From: Enoplosus armatus
Taxonomy: Eukaryota; Chordata; Actinopteri; Centrarchiformes; Enoplosidae
Assembly (NCBI RefSeq): GCF_043641665.1
Contig: NC_092195.1
Span: 17,504,774 to 17,568,773, forward strand
Direction: 5' to 3'
Length of the DNA stretch: 64,000 nt
The notes beneath the pieces were generated by a model. That model was not told the origin of the DNA. It made no database searches and saw nothing but the letters and a program-made list of their open reading frames with translations. Each line of letters starts with the position of its first letter. Within the stretch, counting starts at the first letter, position 1. Positions 47,409 through 60,499 of the stretch are shown here, piece after piece. The translations under genes and the position numbers were made by a program.

Positions 47409-49390
47409 AAGGGAGCATTCAACAGTGTTACGAGGGAGAGATCGCAGTTACTGTACGCGTGTTAAAAAATGTCTCGATAATCAACAGCTTCACAATATAC
47501 CGCAGGTTGAAATCATGAGTTTAGATTCAAAATGAGGCCTAATCATTGTGTTTTTGATCTGATGGAGTTTTGTGGGTTTTTTGGCCTGCGGATCCTCTTT
47601 AAAGCACATTTTAAGTTTTTGGCGTGTCTATGTTGCTGTCAGTGTGCGGATGATTTCGGGGGTTTGCAGTGACACGCATGAGCGTCAGTATGTAGCACAA
47701 ACATACGATTAATTTTGGAGTTTACATGGAGTTCATGACAGAGGAAGATGATTGTAGTTAGTGGCAGAAACATCGCAGCCAAGACAACGAAGAACAGATA
47801 TCTAACTTATATTTTCATATATGTTTTAACACATATGTATTATGAACAACAGCAGTGTTGCTCTGTCCAAAAGATGCACTGATGTAAAATTGTTCTTTTT
47901 CTCCTTCTGTTTTTTTTTTTCTTCCTTTTTCTGAAAAAAAAGAAAAGAAAAAAAGAATAAAATAATGAATAAAATCAAGCTTGAAAAAAAGGACAAACGC
48001 CACCATAAAACCAGAAAGTCAAACGCTCTCCTAATTGTCATGTGTGACTGAGTGACATTCTCAAATCTCGTCTTGGACTGAATGTTTTACTTTCTCTCTC
48101 GTCTTTTCTCTCTCTCTCTCTCTCTCAGACGGTGATTTATACACACAACATGTTGCACAATGGGAGCCTTGTTTGCTAAATGGGATAGCCTTAATGGAGA
48201 CTTATATTTCCAGGATTATATCTGTATTCAGTTGCAAATGATTTGGAGTGGGAGGGGTGGGGGGTTGTTTCAATACTCTTCCTCTGTCTATGAATAATAG
48301 TATCATTTGAATTAAGTGGACACCTGGTGCAGTGGGTAAGGCTCTGAGGCGCGCTGTTGACCCGCTACCACTGCCAACTTCCCTTTTTCCCAGCCTGTCC
48401 TTATCCGTCCCTCCAAGCCTCCAATTTCATTCTCCCTCCACAAAATGCCACACACTTGTAACTTTAGTCTCCCTTCGGCAAAAAAAAAAAAAAACTTGCT
48501 CTCTCCTGAAAGGCAAAGAGGCGGAGAAAAAAAAATAAAAAAAACTTTAAGAGAGGAGGGAGAGGGGGGGCGAGAGAAATTCTTATCAATCTCCTCTTAG
48601 ATTTGGGCAAAGTCATTTGAAAGCGCGGTGTAATGTTTCAGGGAAAACTTCCAATTAAATACTGTAAAAAGATAAAATAACAGTACCCTGGACCTGCCCG
48701 CTGCTGGTATTAAAGCCCCCTTTTGTTGATTTATTGTACATTAGCCACTGAGCCATGCAAGGAAGGGGACATTTCAGAAGGGATTCTATTTGTATGCATC
48801 CTGCGTCTACTCCACACACAATCAGGCCTGTATTGCGTTTTGCAAATTTATACCAGGATGTAGGTTTAGAGTGTTCTCCCCCTCACCACCCCCCCACCCC
48901 CCCACCACCACCACCCCCTCCTCTGAAAGAAAAAGAAAGTTTTTCAAGTAAGTGTCTGCTTTCATGAGCACAAGTGATTGAGGCTCACAAACAAAGCTTT
49001 GTTTCTAAACTCACAGATGTACAGCCCTGCCGTAGCTTTGTCCTGTGCTCCTGAGAAGCATTCATAGATTTCTATTAGAGCACAACATTGGATTGTTTGG
49101 AAATACTTTTAGAGTGGACATCCAATAATAACCCAAAGCTTTCCCAGGGCTGTATTTTTCACCCAAGAGGAGGAACGAAAGAAGTTTTTTTCTGCCCAGA
49201 TATCAGATAAAAAGGAAGTAGCCCGTTTTTTCTTTTAATGATTTCACTTTGTTAAACGTCCTGAGAAACCAACGAGACTTTGAGCTCTTTAAGTCAAATG
49301 ACAGCAATAACATTTGGCACTTACAGGATAACATGTTGATGTCACATATTTTCTATTTTGCTTAAGACACTGGTGGAATATTTCCTGTCT
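47409..49390. other. Gene desert, fourth part
   Basis: No exon seen. There are A/T and CT runs (a CTCTCT microsatellite at about 48107-48127, an A run at 48480-48494) and a C-rich run at 48880-48917. Compact repeat-free blocks at 48130-48250, 48590-48790 and 49010-49160 are candidate conserved regulatory elements. Confidence 0.35.
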
Positions 49391-50172
49391 GCAGTGGTAG
49401 AAAGTAACTAAGTACTTTACTTGAGTATTTCCATTTTCTTGTACTCAACTACATTTCAGAGGCAAATATTTGTACTTTTTACTCCGCTACATTTATCTAA
49501 AAGTAATTACAAGTTATGAAAATCATATGATAATCTTCTAAAATACAACACGTTGTTGAAGATTAAACCAGTGGTTTCCAGTCTTTTTGGCTTGTGACCC
49601 CTAACAAAGAAGAACCAGTGTCTAGTTGAGCCCCCCTGCCGTGTTTCAGATGTCTCTGATGTATATTTCACCTCTAAACTCCTCAGATGTTTTCGTTCAA
49701 TAACTTTTTAGAGCAGACAGAGTCCAAAGTCCCCAAAAAAATAACACAAATTCATGTTGCAGAACTTTCTTCTTTTGTGCTCCATCAATCATCTCATGAC
49801 CCCCCCTAACCCTAACCCCCCCTCAAAATGTATCTTGTGGCTCTTTGGAGGGGCCTGACCCCTAGGTTGGGAAACACTTGACCAAAATACCCAACTGTGT
49901 ATTAATGAGTTAAAACTAGCTCCACCTCGAGCTGCTGCAACACTAACATACATGTTCATTGATGCATCAGTATGATAATGTAATATGTGATGATATATCA
50001 GTCGCAGAGGTCACAACAAGTACTGTTGATACTTTAAGAACATTCTACTTACAATACTTCTGTACTTCTACTTATGTATGTTACTGTAAGAAGGACTTGG
50101 TGTGTTTTTACATACACGCATTGGTACTTTTACTTTGGTGAAGGATCTGAGTACTTCTTCCACTACTGGACA
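49391..50172 (-). mobile_element. Inverted-repeat element (family B) interrupted by another repeat
   Basis: The left terminus CAGTGGTAGAAAGTAACTAAG and the reverse complement of the right terminus (CAGTAGTGGAAGAAGTACTC) form imperfect terminal inverted repeats. The interior is rich in AGTACTT and ACTTGAGTA. The segment 49571-49880 is foreign to the family and splits it. The orientation given is relative to the copies at 34940 and 53925. Confidence 0.7.
49571..49880. mobile_element. Repeat nested inside the family B element
   Basis: It begins GTGGTTTCCAGTCTTTTTGG and ends GACCCCTAGGTTGGGAAACAC; the two ends are inverted relatives (GGTTTCC...GGGAAAC), so it may itself be an inverted-repeat element. 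A piece of the same family sits at 11085-11155. Flanking family B sequence (GAAGATTAAACCA on the left, CCAAAATACCCAACTG on the right) continues when it is removed. Confidence 0.65.
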
Positions 50173-53100
50173 TTTAACTCTAAACAATATGCTCACAAAT
50201 AAACTATTCATGCACATTAATTTCAATTTGCTTGTCGATATAAAGACTGTTTTTATTCAGTGCAACAGATGACACCTTAACCTCAAGAAAAGTCCTGATG
50301 TCAGTCTTTGTACAGACACACACACACACACACAGAAGACAGTCATGTTCGAGTTAGATGACAGAGGAACAATTATTCCTCTAATTCTCTAGTCGATACA
50401 GTTATGTCTGATGTGGTCGATGGACATGTAGTTGTTATCCCTGATCGATGCTGAAACACTTCATAACACATCTGAGAGTGATAGAAGCTGATATCCCGCG
50501 CGACATCTCCTGATCCCCATTTAGCTATGATTGCAGGCGTTGGCGTGATTCTGTTTGGCTGGTTATGGATTAGCTACTTTGGCCCTGAAGTGGCTGCAGT
50601 TGATGATGTGATTAAATCAATGATCATCTCTCCGAAGGCTCTTTGATTCGTTCTCGTTTGGCTGCGCAGCAGAACAGAGCCGACTGTCTCAGCGGCGGTG
50701 GGACAAATTACACAGGTCGCACTTCAAAGGCACGACGCGTTCACTGTCTACATATTTTAAAAAGAGGCAGGAAAAATGAATGTAAACTGTACATCATGGA
50801 AAAGTAGAGTGGTGTGAAAGCACAAACCCTGATGTGTATCATATTTGGGATCTTTTTCAGGCTTTCAACCACGGTCTCATGGCCTTCATCAGTTAATGGA
50901 TTTTTTTTATATTTTTCATGTTTAGGTTTTAGTTGCATTTTCAATGGATTTTAATGTATTTTTAAGATTTGTAGCTTTTTGTTTAGATTTTTTATTTCAA
51001 GTTTTTATTGCATTTTAAGATTATCATGATGAAATTTTAGTTTTTCAGGGCATTTTTAGGATGTTTAAGGACATCTTATGGCATTTATAAGGGTGTTTTT
51101 TTTTTACTAATTGTCAATATAAGATCTCTTCTCTTCTGTCGTCTTTTATCTACATCTCCTTCTTTTTGACAGGTATGAGTTTAATAAGAGTGAGATCTCC
51201 CAGATACTCCATACAGTCGACACTTTTTGCATTTTGACTAAATCTTTATCTTTCCAGTTGTTTTACGGCGGTAAAAGGTTTCTTTTCCTCTTCACACGAT
51301 GAGTGAGCACTACTGCCTCAGTTGTGTCTAGACTACAGGAAATGCAAAATTGCATTTGTTTACAGCCACACGGATCTCAAAGCGGGTGGTGGTTTAAAAG
51401 TGCAGCAGCCAGCGAGGATGGCAGAGAGCTGGAGAGGCTGCAGCGAGCAGGCCGGATATGAGAGAGGGTTTGTCTGCAGGCAGCCAGTGAGGCTCGGCCC
51501 AGGATGTGCTGTAAAACTGTTGTAAAGCAGATTGGACTCTTTTTACTGTTTGCATCGCATGACATTTGTTTTCTCTCTCTACTCCCCCCTCCCTACCCTC
51601 CTGCCGCCTCCCCTCGTCTCTCTTTGAATGGACTGTTTGACGCACATGCTGCCATTTTGTGGCACGGTCCACTGTGTCGTGGCTGCAGGAGAACAAGGAG
51701 GCAGGTAGAAACAGATTTACTGGGTTTAATTGAGGGCACAGTTAGTGCGAAAATCTGTCCTTTTTCTTTCTTTCTTTCCTTTTGATTTCTCTGTAAACAC
51801 CAGCCCAGTCAAAAAGTGTCAACGCGCCTCGTCAGTATCATGATATTTGCCAGCTCCTACGCCTCAGGACCAGACATAATACAAACACAAGCCTGGTGAC
51901 AGATCTTGTCAGCTGTGTGGCTGTCTGTCTATCCAGCTATTGATTATCCTTCAGCAGGAGGTCATAAATGACCCATGATCATCTGGCTGAGAAACATATT
52001 CCCAACATCTGACCTGTCGCTAGAGGTTAATCAAATAAACCATGCCGGCCCTATGGAGCATGACTTAGCAATTACCCGTAACCTGCTCCTCCTGTACTGC
52101 CTTTTATTGCATCATTAAAACGTGGGACACTGGGATGACAACTGAGGGCGATGGCAACTCTAAAAAAAAAACACTGCACGATGTGTTTACTTCCATTCAC
52201 TTACAGAGGAAGCTGATCTGACCTTTTTAAAAGAGAACATGAATATCTCATAGCTTTAACAGAAGAGAACCAAAATAATGCCAACAAATGACAAGTTTAG
52301 CATCCATCTTAACTCTAATCTTGACACTGAGATTACCCAGATATTCCTTTACAAGGAGACAAACGCGTCACCGCAACATCTGCTGTGATGGGCGGAGATG
52401 CTGTAACATTTAGGATAGCGTCAATAAGAGATGTTAATATCAGAGAAAGGAGGATGGGAGGGATGGAGGGCAGCTGTCATGTTGTTTATGTCTGCTCCTC
52501 AGTTTGTTTGGATGGATTTAAGGACGCTAACAACTTCAGAAGAACGTGTCATAACGTTGAGACCAAGGCTGTTTTCTCAGGAGGGCACGAGAAAGGCAGA
52601 CAATGACAGACTTATGGAAACTTAAGACGAGGTTGTACATTTCCACAAAAATGTGGACGCTGGGAAAATGTGTTTTTTTGTGCCCCTCTCTCCGTATTCA
52701 AAGTATGGCAGGAATGTATTGCACAGATTTATACCAACTGAATTCAATTCAGTCCAACTTTATTATCATTATACGTACAGTGAAACATAGTCTTGCCATT
52801 CCAAGGTAATGCAACCGGATAAACATAATGAAAAAAGTAAACAATAAATAACTAAAAGTTTGCTGAGATCATTTAAAGTGTACACTGTCTATATTCATAT
52901 AATCTTCCTGTTTCATTAGCACATTGCTAACAGGTTTAGCTGAATCTGGAGAGTCCAGAAATGTTCAAATAAACTTAAACTATCATGAGTGTCTGAGTGT
53001 CTGGAGCTGAGTTGAGTTGCTCTTCCTGTTGATCCACGTCTATATGCAGTACATAATATCTAAAACACCTTCGTAATGTCTGCAGTAAGGCTGGATGTCC

Positions 53101-53924
53101 GCTGTGGCTTCCGCGAGTAAAATCGAGGAGAAAACAGTCTTACCTGCAACTGTGAAAATCAGATCCTGGTATTCTGGGGTAAAAAAAACCCATTAAAACG
53201 TTGCCTCTCGCAGCAGGCCCGAGCCAGAATGGGAGACCAGCAGCAGTCAAAGCGTAACCCTGGGAATGTGTGCCATCTTGCATGATAAATATCAGTGATT
53301 TGCTCCAGGCTTCAGACTGTTACTCACAGGAAGTCACTGTTTGAGTGGGTTTACACAGATGGAGACCATTCTTAGTCAACATTCACATAAAAATCAGTCT
53401 GGGCCCTTTTAGTTTCCTTTTTTTTTTTTTCTCGCCTTCTTTTCTTTGTATGTAGACGGTGGCGGGGCTTTACTCTTTTACTGGGTGGGAGACAATACCT
53501 TTATTTGTTTGCAGGATCTTTGTGAGGTTTAACTTCAGATTTCACAAGGATATGCAACTTCACACAGACTTGAGTTCTCCAAGAACCATTATCATGTAGG
53601 AAACTGGTTTCACTTTCTTCACTTTTGTGCCCCCAGCTCTGATGATGTGGCAGGACAAGATTACGGCTGTGGTTACCAGCAGTTACCGGGCCTTTTGGTC
53701 TAAGTTACGAGGACACTCTGTAAGTTTCTCCTGGTGGGCTTCAGGGCGAGTCTCCTAATCATCATTCTGTCCTCTGTCTGTCTCCTACTGAGAGCCACGC
53801 TGGACCAGGAGGCTAAAAAATCTACACATATGTTGCTTCAACGTGTCACAGATGCCTGCAGGCCTCCTCTTACTGCTTCAACATGTGTTTGTGATGCATT
53901 CAGATCTTTCACTGTACACCCGCA
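50173..53924. other. Gene desert, fifth part
   Basis: No exon seen. CA microsatellite at 50317-50333. Segments at about 50500-50720 and 51930-52140 are repeat-free, carry homeodomain-type cores (TGATTAAATCAATGATC near 50608) and look regulatory. A CAACTTTATTATCATTATACG word near 52754 resembles the ends of fish retroelements. Confidence 0.35.
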
Positions 53925-54412
53925 CAGTAGTACTGCATGACAAGTTAAAGTCCTGCATTCAAAATTAGTACGTTTTATCAGCTGTTCTAACTGAGAAGAA
54001 AAGGTATTTTAATGTTGTAGCCGGTGGAGGTGGAGCTTGTTTTAGTCATTTTATATGCTGTTGGGCATTTGAATCTATAACAAAGCATCTTTATGTTATA
54101 AATTAACAACATGGTTTTATTTTTATTAGTCTTTATCTGCGGAATGGAAATGCCGTATAATAACATTATTTTTTCAGTTTTTTTTTGTTGTCTCGAATAT
54201 AAAATCTTTAACTTTAACTGTTTGCTCCGGTATCAGTCTGACAATGTAAATCAGCAAGTAAGCAAATCTGCATTTTACTTTCATCTTTCTTATCAGTGGA
54301 AAAGACTAAAGTGCCCCTGATATTCTGTACAGTTCACAAATGTTGGCATTTGCACTAAATCTTTATCATTTCAATTCAGTATACTTGACTCACTCTCCAC
54401 CACTGATTGGTG
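53925..54412 (+). mobile_element. Degraded copy of repeat family B
   Basis: GTCCTGCATTCAAAATTAGTACG, GGTGGAGGTGGAGCTTGTTTTAG, TATATGCTGTTGGGCATTTGAATC and a final ACTTGACTCACTCTCCACCACTG match the family B order. The right terminus (CACCACTG) is the inverted form of the left terminus at 49391. Confidence 0.55.
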
Positions 54413-56104
54413 CTGCAAGAAGTCACATTTAGGTGCAAAAACTTGAGAATAATAAAGATTTTTGTTTGTCGCGTCAGAAGAATCATAGCCTCTAAAAAAA
54501 ACATCCTGGATTTCTTTAAACTTCACTTTAACCCCGAAATAGAAAATCGTTCCAGAGGAACCTCTAAATGGTTCTCAGATTAAATGACTGCCAACTGGAC
54601 TCTTTGTCAGAGTTAATATGAAATGCTGTTTCTGTTAATGCTGGAAATGAAACAAAGGGCTGCCTGCAGGTAGCCTGCTTTGTTATTCAGCTCTGAAAAG
54701 ACTTCTTACTCTCACTTTGATCTGGAACAGTCTATTCTTATTCGAAACAATTGTGCTGTCTAATTGTTTCTGGGATAAGAAAGAAGATTCCTGCTGGTAC
54801 ATTCAAGACTATCTCCTCTTTGTTTTAAGAAATCTATTGCTTGAAAAGTTTGGTCTTTCTCTTAATTTGAAATTTGGCTGAAATACTCCCAGTAAATAAT
54901 CTACTGAGGACAACATTTTCTATCATCACAGGCTCTGGTGTATTTCATGTAAAGGAGGAGGCGCCTACATTATATTGCACTCTGAGTTTTCCTCCACCAG
55001 CCTCAGATGTTACTTGCTCAAAGGTTGTAATTAACTACTGTTTTATTGCATCCATTGTTGTAATTGGCATGCAAGTTTGTGAGAAGGAATAATTTCCTTT
55101 TTTTTTTTTCCAGAAATTTGCAGCTTTTTTTTTTTGCCGTTAGCTTGTTGTCATGTAAGCTTGCATGTCAACAGAGTCCCAAACACATCATTATGAAGCT
55201 TTTATGTGTAAGAAAACAGCAGCCGAGGTGGTGTTTTAGTCTGCGTTCCTGTTTCTCCCATGCTGCTCTAAATGGAGAGATTATCTCAACACCTTCCTGA
55301 GTTTCCTCAAACAACAAAACTTAAGTCCCCTGAAGGAAATATCCCCTTTTTTTTTTCTGGCCTGCGCTCCATCAAATATTTTCACAGATTAGATATTAAC
55401 CCACACTTTTAGAAATGTATTTAATTTTCCTCTGCCAATTTCTTCCTTTTTGATCCCAGTCCACTTGGTATCATCAGCTTCCTCATTTCCAGCTTGAAGG
55501 CGATCCTGACACCCGGGACGTCATGTGAAACCATGAAGGACAGGAGGCAATAAGCCGGAGAATAGCAGCAATCTTCAGGAAAGTTCTCCATTCACTCTCA
55601 CTCCCGTAGTTCTCTGTCCTCTTATCCAGCCTTGAAGATAAAGAAAAAAAAATCAATACAGAAACACAGTGTTAGATAAAAGCAGAGAGGGGGAGAGAGC
55701 CGAGCCAAGTTGGGTGTAGTGAATTAAAGCGATCAGAAATTTCCCGGCCACTCAGCCCTCAGTCTACATAACCTAACAGCCCTGTCTTGGTGCTGTCTAT
55801 CACTCTCTGCTCTCTGTTCAATCCCTCTTTGTTCACTTTTGATTTCTTTTTGGTCTATTCCCCCGTTTGCTTTGTGTTTTGGGATGAAGGACCTGCTCCC
55901 CATTCAGCTGCAATAACTGCTGAGTGAAGGTTTTGGATATTGCAAGGGAGCCTGTCTGAGCTTCCATATCAGCTTTGACAATTGCGGGTCTCTCTCTGGA
56001 GGGACGCGAGGACGGACAGGAGTGATCAGTCTCTTGTTTTTAGCCCTGTTAGCGGCGCGGCTCTGGGGATGGCGGCGTGGGCCGGTCAGCTCGCCACGTT
56101 GGTC
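54413..56104. other. Gene desert, sixth part
   Basis: AT-rich spacer with T runs (about 55099-55135) and no supportable exon. A minus frame at 55904-56125 is arginine/proline-rich and has no domain. Confidence 0.4.
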
Positions 56105-56765
56105 CAGACTGAAATATCTCAACATCTATAGGACGGATTGCCAAGACATTTTGTACAGACATTAATGGTCCCCAGAGGACAAATACTAATGAACGTCACG
56201 GCTGATCGCTGGACTTTTCCTCTAGAACCACAAGCAGGTTGACATTTGTGGTTTTGAGTAAAATGTCGACAACTATTAAAGAGATTCTGGTGCAGATATT
56301 CATGTTCCCTTCAGGATGAATTGAAACTTTTTTAGACCCCCAAACTTTTCCTTTAGTGCCATCATCCAGTCAAAATGTTAATTTGTCCAAATACTTGTAG
56401 AACGAATGACATTCTCACCAGCCTCAGCTCAACTTTGTGTGAACAGCAAACAACAGCAGATGTTAGCATGCTAACACGCCACACTAAGATGGTGAACGAG
56501 GTAAACATGGCACTTGCTAAACATCAGCGTGATAATGAATTTATCGATATATCTCTAAGCCCTCCTGACGTCCACTTAACAAATCTTTGTCTGGTTGAAA
56601 TTTCCATCATACTGCATTTTAAATATCTTGGTATTGTCGTGTATAATACTTAGCATCAGCATGTTGTTATGGCCATTGGGAGCATGTTATATGCTAATGT
56701 TAGCATTTAGCTGTGCCGAAGTACAGCCTCACAGAGCTGCTAGCTTGACTGTAGAGTCTTGTTTT
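56105..56765. repeat. Dispersed repeat (family C), longest copy
   Basis: It runs from TGAAATATCTCAACATCTATAGG through two rounds of ACATTAATGGTCCCCAGAGG / ATATTCATGTTCCCTTCAGG and TCTAGAACCACAAGCAGG / TTAGTGCCATCATCCAGTC, and then a GCTAAC/GTTAGC-rich end (GATGTTAGCATGCTAACACG). The two-round structure shows that the family is built from a tandem pair. Confidence 0.7.
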
Positions 56766-56830
56766 ACGGGCTTCTTGTACAAATCCATGTCCACTCTCTT
56801 TGTCTCACCCTCACCCCGTCTGTCTCTCAG

Positions 56831-56920
56831 CTCTCCGTCCCTCCAGCTCCTCAGGTACCAGATCACATCGACATTGATGAGCTGCAGCAGATCAGGGCGG
56901 CGTGTGATGCTCCGCAGGAC
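56831..56920 (+). CDS. Possible single coding exon of unknown gene
   Basis: A long pyrimidine tract ends in TGTCTCTCAG, followed by 90 nt (30 codons, phase 0) reading LSVPPAPQVPDHIDIDELQQ and IRAACDAPQD, then GTATTT as a moderate donor. The open frame continues both ways, so the ends rest on splice signals only. Composition is protein-like (acidic, with no repeat character) and contrasts with the repeat just upstream. No partner exon was found and I do not recognise the sequence. Confidence 0.22.
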
Positions 56921-56939
56921 GTATTTCAAAAGGGGTTGA

Positions 56940-59900
56940 GGTCATATTTCACCGTTTCAGGGCTGAGGCGCCGTCATGTATTAATTAAAATCCAAATACC
57001 CCGTATTGATTGTGTTATCAGGCTAGTGCAGCCCGGGCCCGCCTGTGATTTACGATCATTTTCAAGAAAAATCCTTTTGTGTGATTATATGAGGAAACAG
57101 AGCCTGAGTGAGTGTAATTCTTTTAGATCTATTCTGTTGCGCGGTGCCGGTGGTCGGGGGGCCTAAACAGACTGCCTCCCTGAAGCGTCCCAGAGGAGAC
57201 ATATTTTCAACTAAAAAATAGTTATGATCCAGTCGGTTTCATTGAAAAGTAAATCAAATGAAGCAGCAGGCTCCAGACGCATGAGTTACAAACTGAGACT
57301 GTTTCTACCCTATTTAGGATTTGACTAAATTCCCAAAATATACTTTAAAGGGTCAGCTCACTCATGAATCAGTGGCAGTATTCACCTTATAAAGACGTGC
57401 CACTACCTCAGTACAATGGAGGTGAGTGGATTTGTGGACATCGATATCGGATGATTTGGTAAAAGCCTCAATTACATTCGATTAAAACATTTTTCCAAGT
57501 CTTCTCTAAGTTTTTCCAATGCCAACACGTTTTAAAATTCGTTCTATGGTTAAGGATATGAAATGACTGTGGATTGATGGGATGATGCAAACTCTGGTCG
57601 TCCACATGAAAGTCAGATACGTCACGTGTCCGACAGCATAAAGGGCACGCCGCTTCCTGCTTTGGCACTGGACGTAAAATTGTGGGCTGAATATCAACAT
57701 AATTTCTGGGGATGCTGAGTTGGCTCAAAGCGTTGAAAAATGACATTTGAAGAGGTCAACCCCAAGATGTCTTTCCAGAAAGAGTGGCTGAGTCAGAAAC
57801 ATTCAAGCGTGTTTTCCCGACAAATAATGGCTGTTTTTTTCTAAGAAGCAACGTTGGAAGTAGCACGGAGTCGTTTTGGAGGGCACTTACAGACAATGTG
57901 GTCCCGTTAATAGTGGATCCAGGTCAGAAAACACTCACATGGGTTGTACTGGACGGAAATAACAAACACCTATTATGTTCATTGAGTCTACACTTTGTTA
58001 ATGCAGGTGTCCCCTTTTATTCCCCCTGAAGTTTCTTTATGTTTTCAGTGTATTATCCCAAGAATATTATGGAAATATTCTAGATGTCACACATTTCCCT
58101 CGATTGAAGCTGACATGTTTGTTATCTTTGGGATCTTCACTAGAATTTAAAATAAGGTTCTTGGGGTTTGAACAATGTTTGGCTGCACTGCATGAGTTTG
58201 TAATGACCGATCCTCCGGCGGGTCAGTGAGGTTTAAGAGCATAAAATGTAGCTTCGCTGACTCTTTAAACCAAACTTCCCTCACATGCAGATATTGACTA
58301 AATAGACCTTGAATGGAATTGAAAGTTTTCCCCTCAACTCAGTGAATACCTCAGGAGTCTCAGAGTCTTCACCAGACCTCTTGTCGTGTCTTTTAGCCCG
58401 ACATACCTCTGCAGAGCTTTGCATTTTTCTCGCAGTTGATCGCCGCCTGTCTCAGCGGCGGGTCAGGGGCCATTAACTTGTCATATCTCCATCTGAGGTC
58501 TCGTGCTCCGTACAGCAGCTCTCACATTCCTCAGCTGGCACCGGCTGACGGGTCGCTGCTGTATCTGCTCCTGAGTTCAGCTGCAAGTAAATCACAGACT
58601 ATAGACAGAAACTGGTCGCAGGGAATCTTGCAGACTCAATTTCTTCACTTTTATACGGACGGTACTTCAGTCTTGGCGACAATCCCTCCAAAAAATGACT
58701 CACAGACAAGCTTGTACGCGCAGAGTGGATCTTAAAAGAAACAGAATAAATGTTTAACTGCAACCAAGTTTGGAAACTGATTACAACCTTTAACCTGATA
58801 TTATGTGTGTTGGCTTTGAGTTAAAGTAAATTAAAATTGTTCTATTTAATTGCTGTCACTTAGTAAACTTTGGTGTACGAGCTTTTTTGTGCTCTTGATT
58901 TGTATCACAGCGTCCCAGCGACATTGGACAAAATACCATGAACACTTATGCTGTAATTTTGTGAGACTAGAGAGGCGTTGATTTATGTTGATTTTCTGGG
59001 TGTCTGCATTGTTCTGTCCATCCCCTGCTGGACAAATGAAAAGAGACATATTTTACCTTGTATTCAGGGAGATGTGGGGGATTTACTTTCAACTTTTAGT
59101 GGGAATCGGGTGTGAAAACAGTTTGCTAGGATAACGATCAGTGACGTCAACTCTGCTGTTATATCAGAGGCCATGGCATGTAGTAATTTTGGGAGGCAGT
59201 AGTTTAAAGAAAATAGTCACATATCCAATAAAACCAACATTGTATAATATACATATCAGTCTATATGCCTGTTTCCACATTTATGCTCGCATTCACAGGA
59301 AAACAAGACATTTAGTCACTTTTTTAGTCTGGAGATGATTAAATAGTATAACTGGAAGGCTACTGATTAGTCATTTTTCCAAGCAAACCAGAGAAAAAAA
59401 CCCCACACCAATTCTCAACTTGGATTCATGTCTTCAGTATTCCTACAATCCTGCCTATGGCAACTCAGCATTAGTATTTGTTGCATGACTGTTTATTCAG
59501 GTATGTTATTGTGTACAACTCCTGCATGTCTGAAAAGTTATATTTAGAGTCATTTTATTATTGAATATGATTTATTTAACTTGAATTGGCCTTGTTCAGA
59601 TTCATTTCTGTTGCCCATCATACTAACGAATACAAATTGGTACATTTGTTCCTCTAACAGATGTACACAATAATTTAATTCAAGTGGTGCTTCAGGCTGT
59701 GAGTGCAGTCTGCGTTGCTGTAGGCCAAGTTAGAATCTGGAAGAGATCATGGTCAAGTAGTTGCTGGTTTGATTTTGTGTGCCGACGCTGGTTACAAAGA
59801 ATCAATATCGAATCAAGGAGGGTTGAGTTTCCAGATAAGCGCTCTTGACCACTCTGGCTATTCATCATAAGTCTGTAGCAACCTGATAGGTCAGAAGAAA

Positions 59901-60480
59901 TTATATTCCGGCAGGAGTGGGGCCTCCTTATCTCTCCATAGCAGGGGAATAGGAGACATGCCGATCAATACCAGGCTGTTGTGTAGTACTTGCAATTATC
60001 AACAGCTGATTCTGTCCTCCCCCAGCTGCATCTTTTAATACCACATAATTACAAGTTTTGGGACAATGCCTGGTGAAAAGGGATTACAGCTTTGTGGAAG
60101 TATGCTTCATTCTTCTCTCAGCTCTGAAACAGCTACAGTCTGTGGAAGGGGAGGATCAAACAATAACATCAAAACAGATTTTATTACACGCTTCATACTC
60201 CGATATTTGGCTTCGTTCACCATTTTCATCTTTCGGTGAAGGCTGCAGTGACAAATAAGAGCTTTAATTGAAAACTACGACCTGTAGTGGGTGATTGTAT
60301 GCCAACCAACCACCAAAAAAACTACAAAAATGAAGGTCTAGTAGGCCTTTTCTTTTATTTCAACCCCCTATTCTCATTAAACTCTACTCCATAAGATTAC
60401 ACACACAGTTCAGGTGGGTTTACCCTCCACACATCCCTGATCATCACTCAAAGGAAGAATTTTTTTTCCCAAAATAGAGA
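56940..60480. other. Upstream flank of sall3, no gene seen
   Basis: The block at about 56985-57125 (TATTAATTAAAATCC, ATTGATTGTGTTATC, GTGTGATTATATGAGG) has the look of a conserved noncoding element. 58420-58580 is GC-richer with a long plus frame but no splice logic. The remainder is AT-rich. Confidence 0.35.
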
Positions 60481-60499
60481 CATTTTTCAGTCTATTATG

